This document shows positions 1 to 7,199 of a DNA stretch of 22,124 bases, in pieces; the first letter of the stretch is position 1, and each line of letters begins with the position of its first letter. A program made the translations under genes and the position numbers. A model generated the notes under the pieces. The model made no database searches and was not told where the DNA came from. It saw only the letters and a program-made list of their open reading frames with translations. The stretch comes from JBFMFH01 sp040752275 (GTDB taxonomy: Bacteria; Acidobacteriota; Vicinamibacteria; Vicinamibacterales; JAKQTR01). The DNA is taken from positions 1 through 22,124 of the forward strand of contig JBFMFH010000069.1 in assembly GCA_040752275.1 (NCBI GenBank), written 5' to 3'.

Positions 1-228
1 TTGGACGGCGCTCATCTGGTAGGCAACCGGGAAGATCCCGCAGATACGGGCCACGATGTCGACGACCTCATCGTAGTGTCGGCCGCGCAGAAAGGCCTCG
101 AAGAAGCGCGGCGGCTCGAAGACCGTGAACCTGACGTCGGTGACCCTGCCGTCTCTGACCTTCACGAGCAGTCCGCCTTCGCCTTCGACGCGCGCCAGGA
201 CGTCCACCTTCACCGTCTTACTGCTCAT
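1..228 (-). CDS. hydA: NiFe hydrogenase large (alpha) subunit, group 3b type, N-terminal fragment
   Basis: This is the catalytic NiFe subunit of a soluble bidirectional NAD(P)-linked hydrogenase; only the first 76 residues lie in the window. The segment ARVEGEG (residues 12-18) and the run EPPRFFEAFLRGR (38-50) are typical of group 3 alpha subunits. At residues 61-72 the L1 metal-binding motif appears as RICGIFPVAYQM. In the family this is normally RICGICPVAYQM, where the two Cys bind the NiFe centre, so C63 is present and the second Cys is replaced by Phe66 (codon TTC, plus-strand 31-33). That is either a real loss of a bridging ligand or one wrong base. The ATG at 228 overlaps the end of hydD by 11 nt, and a GGGAG lies about 13 nt upstream. 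Family assignment is secure; whether the product is active is not. Confidence 0.9.
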   Translation of the reverse strand, partial: MSSKTVKVDVLARVEGEGGLLVKVRDGRVTDVRFTVFEPPRFFEAFLRGRHYDEVVDIVARICGIFPVAYQMSAVQ

Positions 229-997
229 GGGCTTCGCTCTCCCTGCGGAAGGGCTCCGCGCAGGCGTTGAAGCCGCGGAACAGGCGCACCAGCTGCTCGT
301 GGCTCATGCCCTGCGTGCGCCACACGGAGGCGATCGATGCCGTGTTCGCCGCCTCTTTCGGCCCGAAGCACCCGTAGCACCCGCGGTGGAAGGTCGGGCA
401 GAGAGCCCCGCAGCCGGCTTGCGTGAGGGGTCCGAGGCAGGGCGGCCCAAAGGCCACCAGCCCGCACACGATGTTGCGGAGCTTGCACTCCACGCACACG
501 CTGTAGTTCGGGATGTTCGGCTTGCGTCCGTTCAGATACGCGCTCAACACCTCGAGGAGGTGCGCCTTGGTGATCGGGCAGCCGCGCAGTTCAAGGTCCA
601 CGAAGACGTGGTCGCGAATCGGCGTCGACTTGTTGAGCGTCTCGATGTAGGCCGGGTTCGCGTAGACCATCGAGACGAAGTCCTTCACGTCCTTGAAGTT
701 CCTCAGGGCCTGGATGCCGCCTGCGGTGGCACAGGCTCCAATGGTCACAAGCACCCCGGACGAACGCCGGATCTTGTGGATCCGCTCGGCGTCGTGCGGC
801 GTCGTGATCGAGCCCTCCACCAGCGAGAGGTCGTACGGCCCCTTGACAACGGCTCGCGAGGCCTCGGGGAAGTTCGCGATGTCGATGGCACCGGCAACCG
901 CCAGCAGCTCGTCCTCGCAGTCGAGCAGCGTCAGTTGGCAGCCGTCGCAGGAGGCGAACTTCCAGACCGCCAGCTTGGGCTTCCCCCGTCTCGCCAT
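218..997 (-). CDS. hydD: NiFe hydrogenase small (delta) subunit
   Basis: This is the electron-transfer small subunit that partners the NiFe large subunit and relays electrons through [4Fe-4S] clusters. The N-terminus holds the proximal-cluster motif CDGCQ (C17, C20), followed by GACATAGG and RGCPI for the remaining ligands. The C-terminal half has further Cys groups (CVECK, NIVCG, AGCGALC and HRGCYGCFGP), matching the three-cluster delta subunit of Pyrococcus-type sulfhydrogenase. At 259 aa the length is usual. An in-frame ATG at 1036 is rejected because it would run into hydG. The ATG at 997 lies one base after the hydG stop, which implies translational coupling. The small subunit keeps its cluster cysteines even though the neighbouring large subunit has an unusual residue. 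Confidence 0.95.
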   Translation of the reverse strand: MARRGKPKLAVWKFASCDGCQLTLLDCEDELLAVAGAIDIANFPEASRAVVKGPYDLSLVEGSITTPHDAERIHKIRRSSGVLVTIGACATAGGIQALRNFKDVKDFVSMVYANPAYIETLNKSTPIRDHVFVDLELRGCPITKAHLLEVLSAYLNGRKPNIPNYSVCVECKLRNIVCGLVAFGPPCLGPLTQAGCGALCPTFHRGCYGCFGPKEAANTASIASVWRTQGMSHEQLVRLFRGFNACAEPFRRESEAHEQ

Positions 998-998
998 C

Positions 999-1835
999 TC
1001 AGATCTCCCGCAGGGACAGGAGTCCCGAGACCCCATCGTACCGGTAGACCGGGCCGTCCTTGCAGATGAACGTGGGCCCGTACTGGCAGTGTCCGCACAG
1101 TCCGATCCCGCACTTCATGTTGCGCTCCATCGACACGTAGACGCGCTCCGCTGCCACACCGCGGTGCAGCAGCTCGAGAGCGGTGAAGCGCATCATGATT
1201 TCGGGCCCGCACACCATCGCGACCGCCCGCGACGGATCGAAGGCGGCGTGCGGGATCAGTTTGGTCACCACTCCCACGTTCGCGTGCCAGCCCTCGGTCG
1301 AGCGGTCGACAGTCACATACACGTCCACGTCCAGCCGCGCCCGCCACGCCTCGATCTCCCGGCGAAACAGGAGGTCGCCAGGCGTCCGGGTCCCGTAGAG
1401 GATCACGACCTTGCCGTACCGATCCCGCTCGGCGAGCAGCTGGTAGATGGCGGGCCGGAGCGGCGCCAGCCCAATGCCGCCCGCGACAACCACCGCGTCC
1501 TGGCCCACGGCGGCCTGAAGGGGCCAGCCCCGGCCGAACGGCCCGCGCACGCCGACGACGTCGCCCTTCCTCAGCGCGCGCATGGCCCGGGTCACGGCCC
1601 CCACCTCGCGCGTCGTGTGCACCAGGGCATCGGGCCTTCCCGGATCGCCGCTGATCGAGATGGGCACCTCGCCCACGCCCCGCACGTAGAGCATGTTGAA
1701 CTGGCCCGCGGCGAAATCGAACGGGTGGGGCGTCCCGTTGACCGGGCCCAGTTCGAGCGTGAAGGTGTCGTCGGTCTCCCTGCGGACCCGCTGCACCCTG
1801 AAGAGGTCGGGCAGCATCGGATGGCTCGCGAGCAT
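999..1835 (-). CDS. hydG: Hydrogenase gamma subunit: FAD/NAD(P)-binding oxidoreductase with 2Fe-2S
   Basis: This is the flavoprotein that links the hydrogenase to NAD(P)H. An N-terminal ferredoxin-reductase beta-barrel (about residues 10-105, with GEVPISIS near the FAD site) is followed by a Rossmann-type NAD(P) domain (VVVAGGIGLAPLRP and, later, AMVCGPEIMMR). The C-terminus has the four-Cys motif of the dihydroorotate dehydrogenase electron-transfer type: C242, C247, C250 and C258 in CGIGLCGHC...C. It is 278 aa, normal for the sulfhydrogenase gamma subunit. The start at 1835 is 12 nt after the cyclic-nucleotide-binding gene and the stop is 1 nt before hydD, so it is clearly part of the operon. 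PyrK-like proteins share the architecture, but the neighbours settle the role. Confidence 0.94.
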   Translation of the reverse strand: MLASHPMLPDLFRVQRVRRETDDTFTLELGPVNGTPHPFDFAAGQFNMLYVRGVGEVPISISGDPGRPDALVHTTREVGAVTRAMRALRKGDVVGVRGPFGRGWPLQAAVGQDAVVVAGGIGLAPLRPAIYQLLAERDRYGKVVILYGTRTPGDLLFRREIEAWRARLDVDVYVTVDRSTEGWHANVGVVTKLIPHAAFDPSRAVAMVCGPEIMMRFTALELLHRGVAAERVYVSMERNMKCGIGLCGHCQYGPTFICKDGPVYRYDGVSGLLSLREI

Positions 1836-1847
1836 GGGCGTCGCCTC

Positions 1848-2309
1848 CTACCGGCCCGTGCCGTACACGTCCAGCAACTGCCAGCGCGTGGCGTCCAGGC
1901 GCTGTTCGATGATCTGTGCGAAGCGCTTCATCAGCTCGTACCCCAGTTCGTGGTCGCTCTCGCACTTGTTCCGCATGCAGCGCCCGTCCAGGGCAATCGC
2001 GCGCGTCGGCTCGATCGCCCTCGCATCGAAGTGCCAGTGGTACGGCGGGATGAGCCACGACCAACCCAACACCTCGCCGGCGCCGAGCGTGTCGATGGCG
2101 ATCGCGCCCCGCTCCGGCGCGAACACCTCCACCGCCACACGGCCGTCCCGCAGGATGTAGAAGTTGTTGGCCTCCTGGCCCTGCCGGAAGATGAAGGCCC
2201 CCGCGTCGAATCGGACGTTGGCCGCGCAACCGACCAGCTCCGACAGCAGCGCCGGCGGCAGGCCCTTCAGAAACGGATGCTCGGCCAGGATGGGCTCCAG
2301 AGTGTTCAT
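1848..2309 (-). CDS. Stand-alone cyclic-nucleotide-binding domain protein in the hydrogenase operon
   Basis: A 153-aa protein made almost entirely of one Crp-type cyclic-nucleotide-binding beta-roll. HPFLKGLPPALLSELVGCA forms the leading helices, then comes FIFRQGQEANNFYILRDGRVAV, and GAGEVLGWSWLIPPYHW lies in the phosphate-binding cassette region. After the C-helix (ELMKRFAQIIEQRLDATRWQLLD) the protein ends, with no helix-turn-helix, so it is unlikely to bind DNA. It sits between hydB and hydG with gaps of 10 and 12 nt. Genes of this type are found in other group 3b hydrogenase operons. A role as an allosteric or assembly partner of the hydrogenase is inference; the ligand cannot be deduced, and the canonical RxS/T contact of cAMP sites is not obvious. 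Confidence 0.88.
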   Translation of the reverse strand: MNTLEPILAEHPFLKGLPPALLSELVGCAANVRFDAGAFIFRQGQEANNFYILRDGRVAVEVFAPERGAIAIDTLGAGEVLGWSWLIPPYHWHFDARAIEPTRAIALDGRCMRNKCESDHELGYELMKRFAQIIEQRLDATRWQLLDVYGTGR

Positions 2310-2319
2310 CTCGATCTCC

Positions 2320-3477
2320 TCACGCCGTCTCGGCGTCCGACATCGTCCCGTACCCTTCGCTCAACAGACGCACCTCTTCCGTCACGTCGATCCCGACCGG
2401 GCACCACGTGATGCAACGGCCGCAGCCCACGCAGCCAAAGGTCCCGAACTGCTCCACCCACGTGCTGAACTTGTGCGTCAGCCATTGGCGGTACCGCGCG
2501 AGCACCGAGGAGCGCACGCTGCCTCCGTGGATGTAAGAGAACTCCAGGGTGAAGCACGAATCCCACCGACGCCACCGCGAGGCCTCCGCACCGGAGAGAT
2601 CCGTCGTGTCCTCGACGGTCGAGCAGAAGCAGGTCGGGCACACCATCGTGCAGTTCGCACAGCCGAGGCAACGGCTCGCCACGTGCGTCCATCGGGGATG
2701 TTCGTAGCGGGCCGCCAGGCAGGCGGCCAGGCCTTCGACCTTCACCTGGCGTCCCATGGCCGATGCCGCCCGTGCCACCACCGCGTCGGCACGCGCACGC
2801 TCGGCCTCAGTCGCCCGGCGGGACACGAGTCCAGCCAGCGCCGCCGCTCCCTGGTCGGATCCAGCCTCGGCCAGGAACCAGTGCTCGCCAGGCTCCGCCA
2901 CTTCGGTCAGCGTGACGTCGGCTCCGGACGTCACGCGTGGACCGGTTCCCATCGACGCGCAGAAGCATGTGTCCCCCGGACTCCCGCACTGCACGGCCAC
3001 CAGGAACATGCATCCACGCCGCCCCTGGTAGATGGGCGCCACGTACGGTCCCTGCAGCATCACCCGGTCGAGTATCGCCAGGGCGGCAAGTTCGCATGCG
3101 CGAACACCGATGAACGCCATCGGCGCCGGATCCGGACGCGTGGGCACGAGCTTCACACCGTGGCCCTTCCGCTCGGCCCGCCACAGTTCGGTGGCCGGCT
3201 CGTACAAGAACCGCTTCCAGCTCTGTTGGCCCACCGCGTAGCCGAACCAGGCGTCATCGTCGCGCGGGCCGAAACGGTAGGAGCCCGGACCCTGGATGTC
3301 CGTTTGTCCGACCGGCAAGTCGTCCACGCTGGCAAGCTCGCCGTACACCAGTCCGCCATTGCCGACGACGGGGCCGTAGACCTGGTATCCCGTACTGCGG
3401 AGGATCTCGATCAGGCCTTGCAGCGCGGGCGGCTCCAACCTGAGTCGCTCTCGCGCGTGGACGGACGAGTCAGTCAT
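2320..3477 (-). CDS. hydB: Hydrogenase beta subunit, double [4Fe-4S] ferredoxin-like protein
   Basis: This is an iron-sulfur subunit that carries electrons between the flavin subunit and the NiFe module, of the sulfhydrogenase beta / 4Fe-4S dicluster type. It is 385 aa long. The N-terminal ~250 residues contain FIGVRACELAALAILDR and CFCASMGTGP, as in this family. Two ferredoxin-type motifs follow: C270, C273, C276 and C280 (CLGCANCTMVCP), and C349, C352, C355 and C359 (CVGCGRCITWCP). It is the first gene of the minus-strand operon; the ATG at 3477 has only a weak purine stretch (GGTGAA) upstream. The ten-base gap to the next gene supports one transcript running from here to hydA. Confidence 0.93.
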   Translation of the reverse strand: MTDSSVHARERLRLEPPALQGLIEILRSTGYQVYGPVVGNGGLVYGELASVDDLPVGQTDIQGPGSYRFGPRDDDAWFGYAVGQQSWKRFLYEPATELWRAERKGHGVKLVPTRPDPAPMAFIGVRACELAALAILDRVMLQGPYVAPIYQGRRGCMFLVAVQCGSPGDTCFCASMGTGPRVTSGADVTLTEVAEPGEHWFLAEAGSDQGAAALAGLVSRRATEAERARADAVVARAASAMGRQVKVEGLAACLAARYEHPRWTHVASRCLGCANCTMVCPTCFCSTVEDTTDLSGAEASRWRRWDSCFTLEFSYIHGGSVRSSVLARYRQWLTHKFSTWVEQFGTFGCVGCGRCITWCPVGIDVTEEVRLLSEGYGTMSDAETA

Positions 3478-3724
3478 GGTTCACCGGTCACGCGCGCCGG
3501 ACTGCCACGGCGCCGATATGCCGCCGCCAGCGACAAGGGAGGCCGTCTCTACCGAGCATCTGGTCCCCAAGGCATGCGGGGGTCGCCGGCCGTGTGCGTC
3601 GAAGGACCCAGGGGGACCGATCACCCGATCCCAGCAGCAATCCGTCTGCCAGCAAGGACTCGGGCGTGAAGCCGTTGCCGTGCTGCGACTTGTCTGGGCC
3701 GTGCGTCATGGCCCGTGTCCACAC

Positions 3725-3740
3725 CGCCGGATATCCGGCG
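3725..3740. promoter_or_regulatory. 16-bp perfect palindrome, possible operator
   Basis: The sequence CGCCGGATATCCGGCG reads the same on both strands. It lies about 36 bases upstream of the −10 candidate for the plus-strand gene at 3809, and about 250 bases upstream of hydB on the other side. It could be a dimeric regulator site; no known regulator consensus is recognised. GC-rich palindromes of this size can arise by chance in such DNA. Confidence 0.3.
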
Positions 3741-3775
3741 CCGCCGCCGGCCGCCTGCAGATCAAGCGAACCGGG

Positions 3776-3781
3776 TAGAAT
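3776..3781 (+). promoter_or_regulatory. Candidate −10 element for the membrane-protein gene
   Basis: TAGAAT matches TATAAT at five of six positions and lies 27 bases before the GTG start at 3809, giving a leader of about 20 nt. No good −35 hexamer is seen 16-18 bases upstream, so this would need an activator or be a weak promoter. Confidence 0.35.
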
Positions 3782-3808
3782 TGTGGGTCATCGAACCTGG
3801 AGCGTGCA

Positions 3809-6616
3809 GTGAGAGTCAGATCGCTGGGTGCGTGGGCCGTGGCCGGAGTCTCGCTGTGGTTCTCGATGGGCGCGCTCGACGTGACCGCCGGGCCCGCGGG
3901 TCCGGTTCGTGTCGCGATGTTACCCGGATTCCCGGAACTCGGCGCAGCCGTGGTCCTCGCGGTCCTGGCAGGAGTGGCCGCCGAACATCGTCTGTCCGAG
4001 ACGCGGCGGCGCGACATCTTCCTCCCCCTCTACAGCCTGGCCGTCCTGGCGCTGCCCTACCTGCCCTGGCTGCCGGACTGGCTGCCTCTCCTGCGCGTCT
4101 TCGCGGGACCGGGCCGCACTCTCGTTTGGCTGATCGTCTGCGCCCAGGTGGTGTGGGCCGCCGTCGGAGCTGGTCGTGGCCCGCGGGTGGTCGCTCGCGT
4201 TCGGTCCTGGGGCGGAGCGCGCAGTGTCGCCGCCGTCTGGATCGTGTCGGCGATCGTCAGTGGCAGTGCCGCCGTGGTGCTCACCTCCACCGTGCTGTTC
4301 CCCGGCGGCGATGAGCCCCACTACTTGATACTCGCGCAGAGCATCTGGCGTGACGGGGACCTCAGGATCGAGAACGACTACGCGCGTCGGGATCAGACCG
4401 TGCTGGGGCCGGAGCCTCTCGAACCGCACTCCCTGGCGCGGGGCATTGACGGGCAGATGTACTCAGTGCACCCCATCGGGCTTCCGCTGCTGATTGCACC
4501 CGTCATGGGCCTGGTTGGCTATCCGGGTGTGGTCGCCCTGCTCGTCGCCATGGCTGCCGCCGCGTCGGCCGCAGCCTGGTTGTGGGTGAGGCAACTCACG
4601 GGTTCCGTGTCGGCTGCCACGTTTGGGTGGGGCGCGACCGCGCTCAGCCTTCCCTTCGTCTGCGGGAGCGGGCTCGTTTACCCCGAAATCCCCGCCGCGC
4701 TGCTCGTCGTGTTGGCGCTCGCCGTCGGGCTGCGCGCCGGGGCAGCGCTCACGGACCACCCCGACCGGGAGACGGACGGGCCCGCCCGCTGGCGCATGGT
4801 GGCCTTGGGTGTGGCCGTCGCGGGCCTGCCCTGGCTGAGCTCGAAATACGCGCCCATGTCGGCCGCGATAATGGCCATCGGAATCTGGCGCGCTTGCTCC
4901 GCCACGCGGCTGCCCGCCGCACAGCGGGTCATGACCGCGGCCTGTGTTCTCCTGCCCTACGGCATGAGTCTCGCCGGGTGGTTCGCGTTCTTTCACCTGA
5001 CCTGGGGCTCGCCTTGGCCGTCTGCGGCATACGGAGGGGCCGCACAGACGCAGATGGCCCTGTCGAATCTGGTCCGCGGACTGCCTGGGACGTTCTTCGA
5101 CCAGGAGTATGGACTGCTCAGCTACGCCCCGGCGCTGGCCATCGGAGCGATTGGACTCTTGTCGATGTGGCGAGCTGGAGGCCGCGCTCGCCAGACAGCC
5201 GTGGAGTTGTCCCTCGTCCTGGCCGCGTTGCTGGTCACCGTCGCGAGCCACGCCATGTGGTGGGGCGGGTCCTCGGTGCCAGGTCGCTTCATGCTGGCGG
5301 GTCTCCTGGTGCTGGCGGCGCCGGTGGCGTGGGAGTTTCGACGGGCAGCGCCGCTTGTGGATCGCCGGGCCGTCTATCGGCTGCTGCTCCTCGTCGGACT
5401 GGCTGCCACTCTCGTCGCGGTCGGCGTCTCGGATGGGTCCATTCTGGCCAACCGCCGCGACGGAGTCTCGCGGCTGCTGGGGTGGCTCTCCCCCGACTGG
5501 CATCTCTGGGCCTTCGCACCTGACTTCATCATGCAGGGCCCGCGACTGGGCCTCTTGCAGGTCGGCATCGGCTTGGCGGCCATCCTCGTGGCGTTCTGGG
5601 TGTTTCAGGTGGCGATGGGTCGGACGCGCGGCGTTGCCGTCTCGCGCGTGGGACGGGGTGCCGCCTTCCTCCGCGCCAATCTGTCGGCGCTCTCGGCGTC
5701 TCTGGTGGTGACCGTGATCTCGCCGCCGGTCCTGGGGTCAGCGCTGAAGCCTGACGTGCGTCCGGAGGCGCGGGGTCGTGTGGCCATCCTCGACTCGTTC
5801 GATCCGGACGCACGACGGGTGTGCCTCCGCTACGATCCGTTGTCCGGCGTGACGGCTCACGAGATCCCGGGGATGTTCGTGCTCTCGGCTCGGCCCGGCT
5901 CTCGTCGAGCTCCCCAGCCGACGCTCGTCCTTTTCAACGCCAGACTCGCCCTGCCCTCCGGGAGGTACCGGGTGGAACTGCAGGCGTCGGATAGTCGACG
6001 CCTGTCGGGTCAGCTGAACCTCCAGGGCGGCCGCCAGAGCGGCTCCGCCCTCGACTCGTGGCCGGTCGAAGCGGCCCCGGGCGAGACGTGGGGCGGATCG
6101 TTCGATTTGCCAGTCGATCTGAGCTTCGTCGGCTTCCTGGCATCGCCCGACCTGTCGCCTGCCATCGCCGAATTGCGGGTGCGCCCCGAACGGGTCGTCC
6201 CGATGCTGAGCCGTACGGCCGCGTACGAGGTCATCGCGTCGGCCGTCCTCGGCAACCGGTTTGTGTTCCTGTTTCACGATGGCGCGGCGTATCCAGAAGG
6301 CAGCGGGTTCTGGGTTCGTGGTGGCGCCGAGACCCAGGTGTCGGTCGTGTCACGCACCGGACACGTCACCCAGGCGGTCCGGCTCCGGATCAGGAACGGC
6401 GAGGTGCGAAACACCATTCGCATCGCGACGCCGGACGAACGAACGGAGATGCACCTGGAGCCGCGAGGTGTCCGGGAGGTCACCCTCACCCCGACGCCCC
6501 TGGACGGCACGCTGCGGATGATCATCGGCGCCGAGGGCGGGTTTGTCCCGGCCGACTGGGAACCGGGAAACCCCGACCGTCGCGTTCTCGCCGCGTGGGT
6601 TGAAGTAGTAGGATGA
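3809..6616 (+). CDS. Polytopic membrane glycosyltransferase-like protein (GT-C/GT39 type) with soluble C-terminal domain
   Basis: A 935-aa protein likely in the inner membrane. About the first 620 residues consist of repeated hydrophobic segments separated by short loops. After a transmembrane segment near 140-162 comes GGDEPHYLILAQSIW (about residues 166-180), which resembles the acidic first-loop motif of lipid-linked-sugar transferases of the GT-C fold (ArnT, PMT, GT39). The last ~300 residues are soluble, rich in beta-like segments (RYRVELQASDSRRLSGQLNLQGG, WGGSFDLPVDLSFVGFLASPD), probably a periplasmic beta-sandwich. It would use a polyprenyl-phosphate sugar as donor; the acceptor is unknown. 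The start is GTG with a weak ribosome site. The DinB gene follows after 18 nt. Assignment rests on topology and one motif, so enzymatic function is tentative. Confidence 0.7.
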   Translation: MRVRSLGAWAVAGVSLWFSMGALDVTAGPAGPVRVAMLPGFPELGAAVVLAVLAGVAAEHRLSETRRRDIFLPLYSLAVLALPYLPWLPDWLPLLRVFAGPGRTLVWLIVCAQVVWAAVGAGRGPRVVARVRSWGGARSVAAVWIVSAIVSGSAAVVLTSTVLFPGGDEPHYLILAQSIWRDGDLRIENDYARRDQTVLGPEPLEPHSLARGIDGQMYSVHPIGLPLLIAPVMGLVGYPGVVALLVAMAAAASAAAWLWVRQLTGSVSAATFGWGATALSLPFVCGSGLVYPEIPAALLVVLALAVGLRAGAALTDHPDRETDGPARWRMVALGVAVAGLPWLSSKYAPMSAAIMAIGIWRACSATRLPAAQRVMTAACVLLPYGMSLAGWFAFFHLTWGSPWPSAAYGGAAQTQMALSNLVRGLPGTFFDQEYGLLSYAPALAIGAIGLLSMWRAGGRARQTAVELSLVLAALLVTVASHAMWWGGSSVPGRFMLAGLLVLAAPVAWEFRRAAPLVDRRAVYRLLLLVGLAATLVAVGVSDGSILANRRDGVSRLLGWLSPDWHLWAFAPDFIMQGPRLGLLQVGIGLAAILVAFWVFQVAMGRTRGVAVSRVGRGAAFLRANLSALSASLVVTVISPPVLGSALKPDVRPEARGRVAILDSFDPDARRVCLRYDPLSGVTAHEIPGMFVLSARPGSRRAPQPTLVLFNARLALPSGRYRVELQASDSRRLSGQLNLQGGRQSGSALDSWPVEAAPGETWGGSFDLPVDLSFVGFLASPDLSPAIAELRVRPERVVPMLSRTAAYEVIASAVLGNRFVFLFHDGAAYPEGSGFWVRGGAETQVSVVSRTGHVTQAVRLRIRNGEVRNTIRIATPDERTEMHLEPRGVREVTLTPTPLDGTLRMIIGAEGGFVPADWEPGNPDRRVLAAWVEVVG

Positions 6617-6634
6617 ACGGAGGAGGAGCGTCGG

Positions 6635-7129
6635 ATGGCTCTGAAGGACGGGCTTCTGCCCGAGTTCGATCGCGAAATGGCCGTGGCCCGGAGGGCCATC
6701 GAGCGGGTGGACGATTCGAAGTTCGCCTGGCAGCCGCACGACAAGTCGATGTCACTCGGCCGGCTGGCCACGCATATCGCCGAGATTCCAAGGTGGGGTC
6801 ACACCATCCTCAGCGAGCCTGAGTTCAACATGGTGTCCGGTGCGTACACGCCGGCGCAGGCGGCCAGCACGGCTGAAGTGCTGGCACTGTTCGATGCGCA
6901 GGTGGCCACGATTCGGTCCATCCTCGAGACCAAGACGGACGCGGAGCTGACCAGCCCGTGGACCTTCAAGAGCGATGGGAAGGAAGTGTTCACGATGCCG
7001 CGCATCGCGGCGTGGCGGTCATGGGTCATGAACCACTTGATCCACCACCGTGGCCAGCTGAGCGTGTACCTGCGTCAGACGGGTGCCAAGGTGCCGTCGA
7101 TCTACGGCCCGAGCGCGGACGAAGCCTAG
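6635..7129 (+). CDS. DinB-family (YfiT-like) four-helix metal-binding protein
   Basis: A 164-aa cytoplasmic protein of the DinB/YfiT superfamily, four-helix bundles with a three-histidine metal site, many of which are thiol (bacillithiol, mycothiol) transferases or of unknown function. The expected histidines are visible: H47 in LATHIAEIPRW, and H134 and H138 in MNHLIHHRGQL. The last motif, with the sequence HHRGQLSVYLRQTG, is the family hallmark. A strong AGGAGG sits 8 nt before the ATG. It follows the membrane-protein gene by 18 nt, so the two may be co-transcribed, although no functional link is evident. The gene ends in a convergent junction with the M20 gene. The family call is firm; the substrate is not known. 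Confidence 0.93.
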   Translation: MALKDGLLPEFDREMAVARRAIERVDDSKFAWQPHDKSMSLGRLATHIAEIPRWGHTILSEPEFNMVSGAYTPAQAASTAEVLALFDAQVATIRSILETKTDAELTSPWTFKSDGKEVFTMPRIAAWRSWVMNHLIHHRGQLSVYLRQTGAKVPSIYGPSADEA

Positions 7130-7130
7130 C

Positions 7131-7143
7131 GAGGCTGCGCCTC
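7131..7143. terminator. Small GC hairpin in the convergent junction
   Basis: GAGGC-TGC-GCCTC forms a 5-bp stem two bases after the DinB stop codon. A second GAGGC at 7151 can pair alternatively with the same GCCTC. There is no T-tract, so intrinsic termination is doubtful; it is the only hairpin candidate close to the junction between the two convergent genes. Confidence 0.22.
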
Positions 7144-7178
7144 AGACCACCGAGGCATGTGGAGGCGGCTCCGCGGGG

Positions 7179-7199
7179 CCCTCCTGACTCCTGACTACT
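7179..7199 (-). repeat. Short heptad array at the stop codon of the M20 gene
   Basis: Read on the minus strand, three 7-mers stand in register: AGTAGTC, AGGAGTC, AGGAGGG. The TAG stop of the M20 gene (7195-7197) lies inside the first unit. The central unit is identical to the AGGAGTC units of the large array at 12575-12637. Confidence 0.55.

Larger units (their letters stand above)
3478..3808. other. Divergent intergenic region between hydrogenase operon and membrane-protein gene
   Basis: About 330 bases with no convincing gene. Short open frames on both strands here have no recognisable motif and no ribosome site. The region must carry the promoter for the minus-strand hydrogenase operon, but I could not pick a good −35/−10 pair for it. 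It also holds the palindrome at 3725-3740 and a −10 candidate at 3776-3781 for the plus-strand gene. Confidence 0.6.

Noticed and set aside
125..2411. Long plus-strand open frames opposite the hydrogenase operon
   Set aside because: They are antisense reading frames of high-GC genes; their translations are rich in Arg, His and Pro without any motif, while the minus strand carries clear hydrogenase subunits.
4463..5503. 346-codon minus-strand open frame inside the membrane-protein gene
   Set aside because: Composition is low-complexity and polar, with no ribosome site; the plus strand codes for regular transmembrane segments.
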